From Bathynomus jamesi (Eukaryota > Arthropoda > Malacostraca > Isopoda > Cirolanidae): 64,000 nt of DNA. Below the pieces are notes generated by a model. That model had not been told where the DNA came from. It did no database searches and saw only the letters and a program-made list of their open reading frames with translations. This document shows, in pieces, positions 21,581-33,068 of this stretch (its first letter is position 1; every line of letters starts with the position of its first letter). The position numbers were made by a program, and so were the translations under genes. Location: the NCBI GenBank assembly GCA_023014485.1, contig JAJOZX010001076.1:946543-1010542 (forward strand). Direction: 5' to 3'.

Positions 21581-23937
21581 GGGTGTGTGTAGTTTTAGGA
21601 GACTTCAACTGTCGCGGCATAAAGTGGGAAAACAGGACTGCCGATGCTGAAGGGAGGAGGCTAGTTGACTTTGCTGATGAGAACTTCCTCACTCAGTGGG
21701 TCAACGAGCCTACATGAGGCGAAAGCGTTCTAGACTTAGTGTTCACGACTGAAGACAACCTCGTCACTGGCCTCACCGTTGACGAATCGTTGGGCGGGAG
21801 TGATCACAGTCTTATTAGGTTCCGTGTGTGCGTCCCTCGGGTGAAGCGTAGTAACTCGAGAGGCAGTAAGCTCGATCTCCGGCGGGCGAACTTTGTTAGC
21901 CTCAGGGATAGCGTAGGAGATATGGGGTTAGAGGTCGGCGGCGATGTTGAGGGAGTGTGGAGTGCATTCCGGGACGAGTTTATGGTGCTGCAGTCTGCTG
22001 CCATACCCTCAAAACTGGTCACCCCTGCTTCAACACAGCCTAAGTGGTTCAATCGTGACATTGCTTTGGCTATCCAAAATAGGAAAGTAGCGTATAGGAG
22101 GGCGAAGGCCAATCGTTCCCATGAGAACACTTTAGCGTATGTCCGCCTGTGTAGGGAAGTGAAGGCGAAGGTTAGGCTAGCGAAACGTAACGAAGAACTA
22201 CGGGTGGCAAGCCTCTGCAAGGAGAACCCTAAGGAGTTCTTCAGTTATGTTAATAGTAGAAAGCCCATTAGAAGCATGATAGGTCCGTTAAAGGACGGAA
22301 GCGGCGTTCTGCGGACCTCGGACGCGGACATTGCCAATGTGCTTAATGAGTACTTTGCGGGAGTGTTCACCAGGGAGGACACCCGCATCATCCCCGAGCC
22401 AGGTGTGAGGCACGAAGGTGCTGGCCTGGATAATGTTCGATGTACCGCGACAGTCGTTGCCGATAGAATAGACAAACTGAGCGCATTTAAGGCTCCTGGG
22501 CCAGACCAGTTTCTCCCCAGAGTGTTGCGGGAGGTGCGCGACCAGGTGGCTCCCCACCTGGCTACAGTCTTCAACAAATCGTTGGAGACGGGCCAGGTGC
22601 CTGGTGACTGGAGGGAAGCCAACGTGACCCCTATCTTTAAGAAAGGGGATCACGAAAGTCCAGGGAACTATCGTCCCATTAGTCTCACTTCAGTTGTAGG
22701 TAAATTATTAGAGGGGATAATAGCGGATAGGATCGTTGACCATTTGGATTCCCACAAGCTGCTTGGGGACTCCCAACATGGGTTTAGACGGCATAGGTCG
22801 TGTCTCACCAACTTGCTCGAGTTTTTCCACATCATGTTGGGTGAGTACGATAAGAGTAGGGCGATTGATATACTTTATCTCGACTTTCAGAAAGCCTTTG
22901 ATAAGGTACCTCACCGCCGGCTAATGGCGAAAGTGCGCGCGCTGGGTATCGGTGGGGAAATAGGTAGGTGGCTTGAAAACTGGCTGAAGAATAGGCGGCA
23001 GAGGGTTGTAATTAAAGGTGCTAGTTCGGGTTGGGCCTCGGTCACTAGTGGGGTTCCTCAGGGTTCCGTTTTGGGGCCGCTGTTGTTTATCATTTACATA
23101 AATGATATCGACGGTGGCATCGTCAGTCGGATCGCCAAATTCGCTGATGACACCAAGCTTGGGGCCAATGTTGGGACGCCCGAAGCGATCGAGGAACTGC
23201 GTGCGGACCTAGGTAGGATAGGAGAGTGGTCCGAAAAATGGCAAATGCCGTTTAACTTGGGTAAATGCAAAGTGATGCACATTGGCTACGCCAATCCCAA
23301 GTCGGACTACTCGATGTTGGGTAGTAATATCGAGGTGACTGATTTAGAAAAGGACTTGGGTGTGCTAATTAGCAGCGACCTTAAGTTTATGAAACAGTGC
23401 GTAGAGGTGGAAAAGAAAGCCCAGAAACTATTGGGTTATATCAGGAGGCAATTTCAGTTTCGGAACAAGGAGATTGTGCTCTCACTGTACAATTCCCTTG
23501 TTCGGCCGCACCTGGAGTATGCTGTGCAGTTCTGGTCGCCCACCCTCAGGAAAGATATTGAGAGGCTGGAGCGAGTGCAGGCGAGGGCCACAAAGTTAAT
23601 CCCTTCCGTTAGGCATATGGGCTACAATCGACGGTTACACGCCCTGAACTTGTTTTCGCTTGAAACTCGGAGGCTACGCAGTCAACTGATTGAAGTTTTC
23701 AAGCTCTTACGCGGATTCAACGATGTCGATTTTAGAAGTATGTTTAGTTTAAATGATAACCCAACTCGCAACAATGGTTGGAAGTTGGATTTGAAACGGT
23801 TTAGGACTAGTGTGTGTGGGAATTACTTTACGTATAAGATCTGTGACACATGGAACAGGTTACCTTCGGAAGTTGTGAACAGTTCCTCTGTGGATCAGTT
23901 CAAGAAAAGGTTAGACCAAATTTTGCACACTGTTTGA
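21580..23937 (+). CDS. LINE ORF2: endonuclease C-terminus and reverse transcriptase
   Basis: The frame carries VVLGDFNCRGIKWE and LGGSDHSLI, the GDFN and SDH blocks of AP endonucleases. A long linker (WFNRDIALAIQNRKVAYRRA) precedes the reverse transcriptase: FKKGDHESPGNYRPISLTS, QHGFRRHRSCLTNL, YLDFQKAFDKVPH, SGVPQGSVLGPLLF and the catalytic FADD (KFADDTKLG). The thumb and C-terminal YNRRLHALNLFSLETRRLRS follow. Only one in-frame stop is visible (TGA at 21715-21717, likely CGA originally). The uninterrupted part is 732 codons (21739-23937). The endonuclease N-terminus is missing. This is the most intact retroelement gene in the window. Confidence 0.9.
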
Positions 23938-24030
23938 GTGTGTAGAAAATTTTCCGTGGCACCCATTGCCATTGGTACCTCCTCGGTATGGGCCACAAGG
24001 CCTTTTGAGGTGGTCTTTCCTTTCCTTGTA
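21580..24030 (+). mobile_element. CR1/Jockey-type LINE, 5'-truncated, nearly intact reverse transcriptase
   Basis: The copy starts inside the endonuclease domain directly after a (CT)n tract. After the stop at 23937 it has a short 3' untranslated part (about 90 bases), then another long (CT)n tract. G+C content is clearly higher than in the surroundings, which suggests a recent arrival. No poly(A) tail is seen. Confidence 0.85.
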
Positions 24031-24218
<188 letters not shown>

Positions 24219-24576
24219 ATCTCACACTGATAAATTAACTTTATACAATATAATCATACAGTCAGAGAAGCCTCCTTGTCAACTTTATTTTTCAACAACT
24301 ATTGTTGAAGTTGAATTTTTAAATAAACTACCTCTCATTTTAAGGACAATTTCATTTATCATTAGAATTGTGATTTGGTTGGCCTGGTGAAAGAAATGGC
24401 CATATATATATATATATTATTATATATATATATATATCGACCCTTTCTTTTTCCTCTGTCTTTCCTCTCACTTTTTCTTTGTTTTTCCGCTGAGATATGC
24501 CCTTTTAAATAGAGGCGAATCGGTTCTTCCCGAACTTAAAAAAAAAAAAAAAAAAATATATATATTATAATATATA
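24219..24576. other. Spacer with (TA)n and a possible retroelement poly(A) tail
   Basis: (TA)n occupies about 24402-24436. The segment 24437-24556 is pyrimidine-rich, contains aaatagaggcgaatcggttc, and ends in an 18-A run, which could be the polyadenylated end of an unidentified retroelement. The run passes into (TA)n, the target of the mariner that follows. Confidence 0.4.
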
Positions 24577-25759
24577 CAGGGTGGGCCGTAAGTTTCCATA
24601 CATAGGAAAAATTAAACGTTTGTTTTTATGTTTCAGATACCCTAAGAATATGCGTTTGACGAAAGAGCAACGAATTGAAATCATACTGATGGCTGGGTCG
24701 GGAAGCAGTCGCATGGTTGCAATGAACTTTAACAGACAACATGGAACGAACATCACACACGACACTGTGGCAAAACTTATTAACAAGTTTCAGAAAACTG
24801 GAAATGTTGCAGATCAACCGCGAAGTGGTCCAAGACGTACAGCCACCGATGAAGACACAACAGCTACGATACTTACAGCGCTTACACGGAGTCCCAGAAA
24901 AAGTACACGACGGTTGTCTGCAGAAAGTGGTGTCAGCAGATCGAGTATCAGGCGCATTTTGAAAGCAAACAAATGGCATCCATACAAATTGCATATGGCA
25001 CAGCATTTGAGTGAAGACGACCCGGATAGACGGATAGAATTCTGTGAATGGGCATTAACCAAAGTGAACGAGGATGCAAACTTTTCAACTAAGATCTTGT
25101 TTACTGATGAAGCAAATGTTTACGTCAATGGAGAGGTTAATCGGCAAAACATACGTTATTGGAGTAATGCTAACCCTAACTGGCTGAGTCCGACGAAGAT
25201 GCAAGGTGCCGGTAAAGTGATGGTGTGGGCCAGGATATGGGGTGACAGAATTATTGGACCAATTTTTGTCAGTGGAAATCTTAATGCCGAAAGGTATCTT
25301 AACATGTTGCAAGAAGAGATTTTCCCATCCCTGCTAAACGAGGAAGGTAACTTCCCAGTTTACTTCCAGCAAGATGGAGCTCCACCTCATTATGGTCTTC
25401 ACGTGCGTCGGTATTTGGATCAGCAGTTTCCGGATGCTTGGATTGGTCGGTGTGGTCCTGTGGAGTGGCCTCCCAGATCCCCAGATCTCACCCCCCTTGA
25501 TTTCTATCTTTGGGGACACTTGAAGGCCATGGTGTATCAGGAAAAGATACGAGACATAAATCATCTAAAGGAATGTATCACCAACGCCATTACAAGCATA
25601 ACGTCAACTGTGCTAATGCGTGTTCATCAACAGTGGGGAACACGTATTGAAATGTGTTTTCAAAACAATGGCAACCATGTAGAGCATATTATATAAATAA
25701 AAATGGTTGTCCATAAAAAAATGTTTATTTTTCCTATGTATGGAAACTTACGGCCCACC

Positions 25760-25762
<3 letters not shown>
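24577..25762 (+). mobile_element. DD41D (rosa-like) mariner, structurally intact
   Basis: The ends are CAGGGTGGGCCGTAAGTTTC and its inverted copy; the TIRs extend about 32 bases (cataGGAAAAAT part included). The element sits between TA dinucleotides (24575-24576, 25763-25764) inside a (TA)n tract. It is 1186 bp long with a single uninterrupted transposase gene. Confidence 0.93.
24650..25696 (+). CDS. DD41D mariner transposase (348 aa)
   Basis: The start at 24650 (MRLTKEQRIEIILMAGSGSS) is preferred over the upstream in-frame ATG at 24581, because the first 23 codons lie in the TIR. Two helix-turn-helix units occupy roughly residues 5-110, with a GRPR-like hook at RSGPRRTA. The catalytic triad is visible: Asp in LFTDEANVYV, Asp in FQQDGAPPH, and Asp in SPDLTPLDFYLW. 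There are 41 residues between the second and third Asp, which defines the DD41D group described from the rosa element of fruit flies. No stop or frameshift is present, so the gene could be active. Length is usual for the family. Confidence 0.92.
   Translation: MRLTKEQRIEIILMAGSGSSRMVAMNFNRQHGTNITHDTVAKLINKFQKTGNVADQPRSGPRRTATDEDTTATILTALTRSPRKSTRRLSAESGVSRSSIRRILKANKWHPYKLHMAQHLSEDDPDRRIEFCEWALTKVNEDANFSTKILFTDEANVYVNGEVNRQNIRYWSNANPNWLSPTKMQGAGKVMVWARIWGDRIIGPIFVSGNLNAERYLNMLQEEIFPSLLNEEGNFPVYFQQDGAPPHYGLHVRRYLDQQFPDAWIGRCGPVEWPPRSPDLTPLDFYLWGHLKAMVYQEKIRDINHLKECITNAITSITSTVLMRVHQQWGTRIEMCFQNNGNHVEHII

Positions 25763-25816
<54 letters not shown>
25763..25816. repeat. (TA)n microsatellite
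   Basis: Continuation of the TA tract into which the DD41D mariner inserted. Confidence 0.9.
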
Positions 25817-25821
<5 letters not shown>

Positions 25822-26331
25822 TTGATAAATGCAGCTTTATTACAACCAAAACATATAAACTTTCAAAGTTTGGAGACCAATTAAATGAATACAAATAAGT
25901 TTTTAAATAGTTTTACTTTCAAATGAAGAGCAAAATGAAGTGCTTCTGTGAAGGTTTCTGTGCACTGTGAACAGGCCCAGTTGCTGACAAAGGGAGGAGA
26001 GCAATTTGCAGTGGAATTGGAAGAGAAATTCTGTTTCGCTGGTGTTGTTTCTGTAAAAAAGATTGCATTAATTGTGACAATTCATTAGCATTATTATATC
26101 CAAAAAGTTAGGAGAATTTTAACATTCAGATCATTTCTGTTTTAAAATCTGTCTGTTTACTAATTATTAAAAATAATATAATAAAAAAAATTTACTGGTT
26201 ACATTAATGGTTATACCAAACTGATAATATCAGTGAGCTTTATTTCAGGACTGTATCACAAGAAGAAATTTATAATATTAAAAACAATGATGTCTAAGTG
26301 TCAAAATTACTGATGGTGTCTGAACTTCCAC
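25817..26331. other. No gene recognised
   Basis: AT-rich unique-looking sequence between the mariner and the large nested transposon. No credible open frame. Confidence 0.4.
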
Positions 26332-29300
26332 TAGGGTGGAGTGAAAAAATCAAAAGTGCCAGGATCAAATCAAAATTGAGGGGGGTCTAGATAGTTATCT
26401 TTTGTCCAGGATTAAACTTTAAAACCAATTTTGGGTGGTTGCATACAAAACTGACTGCTACCAGCCAATTTATACAAATTGTATGTGTGTGCACAAGGGT
26501 AATTCTACGAGAAATAGACAAATGAAGTACATGGTAACCTCTTCAAAATTCATGAAACTTGGTGTGAGGGTTGGTTTAGGTCCAAATTACAAATTTCTGA
26601 ATTTTTTTGAAAATTGGTCAAGTTGGTCAAATTTTATGGCTTGACCAAATTTGGTCAAATGAAAAAACCAATAATTTTCAAACGTAAATATCTCGGCTCC
26701 TAATTGTGGTAGTGTAGTAAGTCTTAAATGATAAAATATGTAAAATTAACTGTAGTTTCTAAATATGTATCATTTTGTTTTGGGGAACAAAAATAAAATT
26801 ATGATTTTTTTTTTTTTTTTTGCGATTTGGCAGCGAAGATATCATTTTTCGAAAAAAAGACCAGGAATAAAAAATGTTTATTTGATGTATGTACACCATA
26901 ATAAGTAATAAAAAGTCAGCTTATCGACGATTATTATGAAAAAAAAATGACTAAAAAAAAAAATCCTCCAAATTTTAACAATTTTTTGCTTTCTTTCCAG
27001 ATTTTCAGTATATACCTAATTTTCTAGTATACATAAATTTACCTAACCCTTAAAATGCCTCAAAACACAAAATTTTGTTGCGATCCTATGAAAAAACACA
27101 AGAAGAATTTTCTGTAACATCAAAAAAGTAAACTCTGCCATGGCAGCTACAAGCTATGGAATTTTGGAAGAAAATCAATTACTATGCAGCAATTGCTATG
27201 TCACAATTAAAAAGAAGCCAATTGTATTAGAACATGTTCAACGTTCATCCAGAGAGCCGGAACCTGCACCAATACCTGAGCCAGACATACTTAACGAATG
27301 TATGGAGCGAAGCAGTAGCGATTCCACGAATCCACCACCATTGGAAGAATTTGTCGTTCAAGACAGGCAATTCAATAAAGATTTGCTCAGTGACAATATT
27401 TTACCTTTATTTGATGAAAGCCCTATTAAAACAGGTAATAAAACAATAGAGACTCGGTTCAGGACATTTGTTTCTTAAAGCCAAATTTGTAGTTTTCTGT
27501 TTTTAAATATTAGCATCAGCACTTGAATACATATATACAAAATATTTGATATTTGATTATTTCACGCAACCTAAATTTATGAATTTGTTTTATAGCTGGA
27601 TTGAAGCCGGGACAAAAACAGATAAAGGCTTCTACGAAATTCAGATCGACAACGGAAAAGGTTAAACAAAGTTTTGAAGCTGCTTATGGGGCTCCTATTG
27701 ACTATTCTGAAGCTGGTCCATCCAAAAAAAGTTGTTTGGAAGATGATTTAGAGAGGCAAGACTACTTTTCGGACATAGTTATTGAAATTTGACATTTTAA
27801 ATTAAATTTAATACAGTCATCGAAGTATATATTAAATTAAGTTTTATCTGTTTACATTTTTATAATCGGACAATATAATACATATACTGTACATATATTT
27901 TATGAAAAGTTTAATTAAAAGTATACTAATTAAACTTAATGTCAAATACACTTTATTTCAGGTATCAAAAGGTTATGGAAGAATTAAAGGAGAAATTTCA
28001 AGCAAGTAACAATCGCAATCTTAGGTTACAAATACTATCATTGTATCCCTATCCCATTGAAAAAACTGCTGACTTCTTTGGAGCAACAAAGTATATGGTG
28101 CGTAAGAGCCACAATCTTCAAAAACAGTTTGGGATTCTTCCTAACATTCCAAACATGACGAAAGGGAAGGTCATCACAGCTGAAATGAAAAAAATCATTC
28201 AGGAGTTTTATGAAAATGACGAATATAGTAGGATGTGCCTGGGAATCAAAGATTATAAGTTTGCAATAAATGAAGAGGGTGAAAAAATAAAAAAACAAAA
28301 AAGACTGGTATTGTGTAGGGTAACTTGAGAGAGTTATATGCTGAATATGCAAAAAATGCTGAAAATCCTAAAATAGGCTTTAGTACCTTTGCTCATCTTC
28401 GACCGTCGTGGTGCGTGCTTGCGGGACAAAGCGGAACTCACAGTGTCTGCGTATGTACGCATCACCAAAATCCGAAACTACAAATATCAGCGTTAGGCAT
28501 TAAAGATTTAGACTACAAAAAATTAATGTCTTTATCCATCTGCAGCATGGACAATGAAGATTGTATGATGCACCGATGCAAAAGATGCCCGCGAGAGGTC
28601 GGAATCAAAAATTATTTGGAAAGTTTGGACTTCATGGCGATGGAAGAGATAAAATATAAACAATGGGTGTCCGTCGATCACTGTATGTTAAAAGATATCA
28701 CTGAAACTCCAGAGGAATACGTGGAATCGCTCACCAAAAAAATTGAACAACTGACAAGACACCACTTCACAAATAAATGTCAGTCGAGTTACTTCAAAAA
28801 TCTAAAAGAAACTCTGCCCGAAAATGAAGGTGTTTTGGTGGGCAATTTCGCAGAAAACTTCTCATTCATCGTACAAGATTGTGCCCGGGGTTTCATTGGG
28901 AGAACTCGCAATGTACAGTGCACCCATTCGTTTATTATTCCAAAAACAATGCAGGAAAACTAATTTGCAAAAGTTACTGCTTCGTTTCAAACCGTCGCAG
29001 GCATGATACAATTCTGGTTCATAGTTTTCTCAAAAAATTAATCCTGTGCATCCAACAACAAAATTCAAACCTAACTAAAATTCATTATTTCACAGATGGA
29101 TGCGCGGCTCAGTATAAGAATAAAACAAATTTTCTAAATTTATGCCACATTTCGAAGACTTCAAAATTCATGCGGAGTGGAATTTTTTCACGACATCCCA
29201 CAGGAAGAATGCCTGCGACGGTATTGGTGGAATGGTAAAAAGAGCAGTCACCAGAGAAAGCTTACAATGGCCTCTCAACCATCAAATCTTAACAGCTGAG

Positions 29301-29508
29301 GACTTCTACAATTTCTGCTCTCAAGAATTCCTAACCGCTATTGACTTTTTTTACGTCTCTGAGGCAGAAGTTGTAGATGTAGGGCTTTCTTTGCAAAAAC
29401 GTCTGAGTGAACCTATTACTTCTATCAAAGGTACTCAACAATTACATTGCTTCGTCCCAATTTCCAAGAATTTGTTGAAAGTTTATCCACTCTCTCAGAG
29501 TGCACACT

Positions 29509-32500
29509 GTAGGGTGCATAAAAAATGGCAACTTTCAAAAAATGATTTGGCCCTACGGTACATTATTATGGTTACACTCCCTAAAAAAAATTCACATGCA
29601 AAATTTCAGGTCAATTGATTAATATCTACTGGGTCCACCTAGCTCCTAAACTTTTACAAAAATGACAATTTTTGGGATAAATTGCCTTAAATTATTTTTT
29701 TCACATAGTATACCTTTATTTTATTGAATTGAATGATCCTTAAGGTACTATAGGCCTAGTATGTTTAGTTTGCTTGTGTTTAAGCCATAGCTACTATTAA
29801 AACATCATTTGCCATCATGAAATACCTATAGCTATTTTTTCTTATTTTCAGGCATGTAGACTACTTTAATATTAATCTATGTTTCTATTACAGGTCAATT
29901 TTTGATATATGATATAATGGATAATAGTGGTAAAGCCAGTGAAGCCACTTCTAGTGGTAAAACTTGTTCAAGTGGTGCAGATAAAGTTGATGTAAAAACA
30001 CGAAAAAAAACCTGTATATTTGGATTAGGGCCTGGCATCACAAATAATGATGCAAAGATTGTAGGATGTCGCTAGTGAACAAGTTCTTAGATGTTTCCTA
30101 TTTCACCAGCAACAGGGTCTAAAGAGAGAAGAAACTAAGCGAGATATAGCTAAAATTGTTTTAACAGAAATTCAACCATTCTACAATAAAGCCAACATAC
30201 CAATGATTACTGAGAAAAAAGCATGAGAGAAAATAATTTCATTGTCAGAAAAGAATGCGAAACTGAGAGAAATTCCATTGAAAAGAAGAGAGCTACAAAG
30301 TACAAAGACAAGACTAGAAGATATGGAAATGCAACTTAAAATGACTTTTCCACTGTGGATTAAAAATGCCGAAAAAATTATGAGTAATCCAGAAGATATA
30401 CAATTTCTTCAATCTATGCAAGGGGATAGAATTGCTTCTTTTGGAGCTCATGATCAAACTTTAGCATCCAAAATGAAGCGCATTAATTTTCAAAAATGTG
30501 AAGAAAATGTGAGAAAAGAAAAGGAATTGAGACACTGAAGCTTCTTGCAGTTATGTTGAATTAGAAAGCAGTAGCACAAGTGATACAACTACCATTGAAA
30601 GTGAGTCAGAAGCTAATGATGGAGCTGAAAAAGATGGAAAATCCACAGTCAACAGTCTGTTTAGGTACTCAAGCTATCATTCCTCATGACATTCTGAAAA
30701 GACCGAAACTTGTTTCTTTGGCATCAAGAATGAAAATGACTGGCACAACAGGCTGCATTCACAAAAGCTTTTGTTGAAGAATGTGGTGGTAACACTAAGG
30801 CAGTGGCAACTTCATATGCTACAGCTGATAGAGCAAGACGCGAAGTAGCCCAAAAATTTCAAGTTCCATTAAAAAATCCTGGAATCCTCCTAAATTGGCC
30901 TCTCTTCATTGGGATTTGAAAATAATTTCTACTCTGCAGGATAAATATGTTATAGAAGAACAATTAGCCGTATCAGTTGGAAATTCAATGGATCTCAAAC
31001 TACTTGGTATTCCATCATATCATCCTAGTGCTGGTGGCAGTGGCCAATCTGGGAAAAACTTGACTGAAGAAGTTATGAAGCTACTGAAATTGTGGAACTG
31101 CTCCGATTCAATAGTGAACTTGGTTTTCGACACTACAGCAACCAACACGGGACATGTGAGCGCTGCATGCATAACTATCCAACAAGAGATTGGACGGCCT
31201 TTATTATGGTCTGCATGCAGGCATCATGTTGGTGAAGTTATTAGGAGTCATGTGTTTCAGGACATGAAAGTAGAAACTTCGAGTGGACCAGAAATTAATG
31301 TCTTTAACAGATTTCGAGAAAAGTTTCAGTGGATTTCCAAGGCTGAAAAATTGAAAAAAATTGACTTCAATCAGTACTCCAAAGCTGTCCAGGAGATTCT
31401 TCAGGAATGGACTGATTATGCAATTCAAATAAGTAATATAGAAAAGCAACATACACGATATGACTACAAACAATTTTCTGACTTAGTTGTGTTATACTTA
31501 AATGCAGGACCTAGTGATAAGGATATAACCCTTCAGCGACCTGGTGCTATACATAGAGCCAGATGGATGAGTAAAGCAATATATGCTCTAAAAATTGCAT
31601 TACTAGAAGATAATATCTCGAAACTACCTTCAGTAACAATCACAAACAAGCAACAAATTCTGAAACTAAGAGACTTTGCAACCTTCATTTCACTGAAGCA
31701 AATAGCAAAAAGTGCTCTAACATCTTTGAAATGTCATCTCTGGTACCTTTTATCAGAGATGATTCCTCTTGTATTATTCAGCGATTTGGTTCCAAAAAAT
31801 GAACTTCGTGCTATAACAAACCATCTACTTTCCTATAAACCACACAAGATTGAGACAGTGGTTCCAGAAGGTAGACATGGATCTAGTTTTGGAAAGCCTA
31901 ATTTCCCTACCAATCTATGATCGGAAACCACACTAGCTGACTTGGTTGACAAAAACTCATGGTTCATATTCTCTTCACTACAGTTAGACTATGATTTTTT
32001 AATGGTTGAGATTGTTGAATAGAAAATAACAGCATCATTTATATCTTCCAAAGAAAAACTTTTGGCTATAAATGTCATAAATGATGGCTCTGAGAGGGCA
32101 GTAAAACTATGCAGTGACTTTTATGAGGCTGCAAGGACTGAAGAACATCTTCAAAATGTTCTCCAAGTTGTAGAAGCTGACAGAAAAGCCACTCCTAATC
32201 TGAGAAAGAGAGAAGCTTCTTTATCATCTGTTTTAAAAGAAAAAAGGACAAAGAAGAAGAATTAAGATATCAATAAGCAATAAATCAATTTTTACAAGTA
32301 TTTTATCATGAAATACCATTTTTAATAGGTGGAGGTGGTCGGTGGGATGCTTGGCAAGTTGGGTCCTCATCCCGCATCCTGGTAACTCACTTCATGATTC
32401 TCAGAATAATACAAAAAAAAGTCTAAAAAGACAGATAATTTCATGAATTGAGGCTAAAACTTGCCTAAAACTAACTATATTTACAATTTTTTTTTTTCAA

Positions 32501-32716
32501 ACAAAATCTACAACGCTTACACAAGATTTTCTAGTAAAACAATAAAATTCCACAATTGTCAAATTTTCATCTTCGAGGTGGACCCACTAAATATTGTCAG
32601 AACAGCTTGAAACGTGGACACTGAAGGTTTGTTGGGGATTGTAACCATAATATCATAGGGCCGAATCAATATCTGAAGTTTGAAATTTCACCCCTTATAG
32701 GCTGGTGCACCCTAGC
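29509..32716 (+). mobile_element. Family B transposon B2 inserted in the A2 transposase gene
   Basis: The termini are GTAGGGTGCATAA (29509) and GGTGCACCCTAGC (to 32716), sharing TAGGGTGCA. Similarity continues inward (the 'ccctacggtacattattatgg' region versus its inverse near 32655) but is weaker than in B1. Flanks are TGCACACT (29501-29508) and TGCACAGT (32717-32724), an 8-bp duplication with one or two mismatches. Removing the element and one copy restores the A2 reading frame. The interior encodes a nearly full-length but broken family B transposase. Confidence 0.8.
29934..32265 (+). pseudogene. Family B transposase gene of B2
   Basis: Pieces in order: a Ser/Gly-rich start near 29919-30060; QVLRCFLFHQQQGLKREETK and the helical region to 30538; an acidic linker; then a frame change into AAFTKAFVEECGG; then one 341-codon frame (30895-31920). 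That frame contains SLHWDLKIIS, VNLVFDTTATNTGHVSAA, LLWSACRHHVGEVI and GAIHRARWMSKAIYALKI. The C-terminus at 32062-32265 reads VINDGSERAVKL and ends in a Lys/Arg-rich tail. The D-x-T-x-x-N-T-G box, the C-R-H-H-x-x-E box and the HARW box parallel B1. Two or more frameshifts and an in-frame stop (31918-31920) inactivate it. Similar proteins are common as uncharacterised entries in invertebrates, from general knowledge. Confidence 0.75.
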
Positions 32717-33068
32717 TGCACAGTCATTCGAAATAAGAGAGCTCATTAGAGTTTCTGCTTCGGATCAAGAACATAATACTGTCTCTCAACGTGAAATTGA
32801 AACAGGCTCTTTTGTGGGTTGTATGTATGAAAATAAACTATGGCTCGGATTAGTCCAGTCCTTTGCCTGTGAATATGATGATTTTCTGATAAAATTTCTC
32901 CATCCTTCGGGCGTATGTCCCTCATACATTTTTCCTGCGCAAGATGATGTTTGTCACGTTCCAACAGAAAATATATTTGGGAGTATTGAAGCAAGTTTAC
33001 GAGGAGGAACAAGAATACAATACATTTTTCCGCTTCAAGAATTAAATAACTTTTCAAAGATAAAATAA

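Larger units (their letters stand above)
27055..33068 (+). pseudogene. Family A transposase gene of A2, interrupted by B2
   Basis: The gene starts at 27055 with MPQNTKFCCDPMKKHKK, then a frameshift, then LLCSNCYVTIKKKP (C-x2-C). An intron-separated piece is at 27601-27790. From 27939 comes ADFFGATKYMVRKSH, after a frameshift near 28320 KIGFSTFAHLRPSWCV, HSVCVCTHHQN, and the presumed catalytic blocks FAENFSFIVQD, FTDGCAAQYKN and ATVLVEW-shifted SHRKNACDGIGG. B2 cuts the frame at 29509. The C-terminal part resumes at 32717 with FVGCMYENKLWLGLVQ and FLHPSGVCPSYIFP and ends at 33068. Rejoining around the B2 site keeps the frame. The C-terminal domain resembles a Tudor/SH3 barrel. Several frameshifts make the gene inactive. 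Confidence 0.8.

Noticed and set aside
21804..22653. Minus-strand frames of 120-138 codons across the LINE
   Set aside because: They are shadows of the G+C-rich reverse transcriptase frame on the plus strand.
24626..25564. Minus-strand frames over the DD41D mariner
   Set aside because: Shadows of the intact plus-strand transposase with its visible catalytic motifs.
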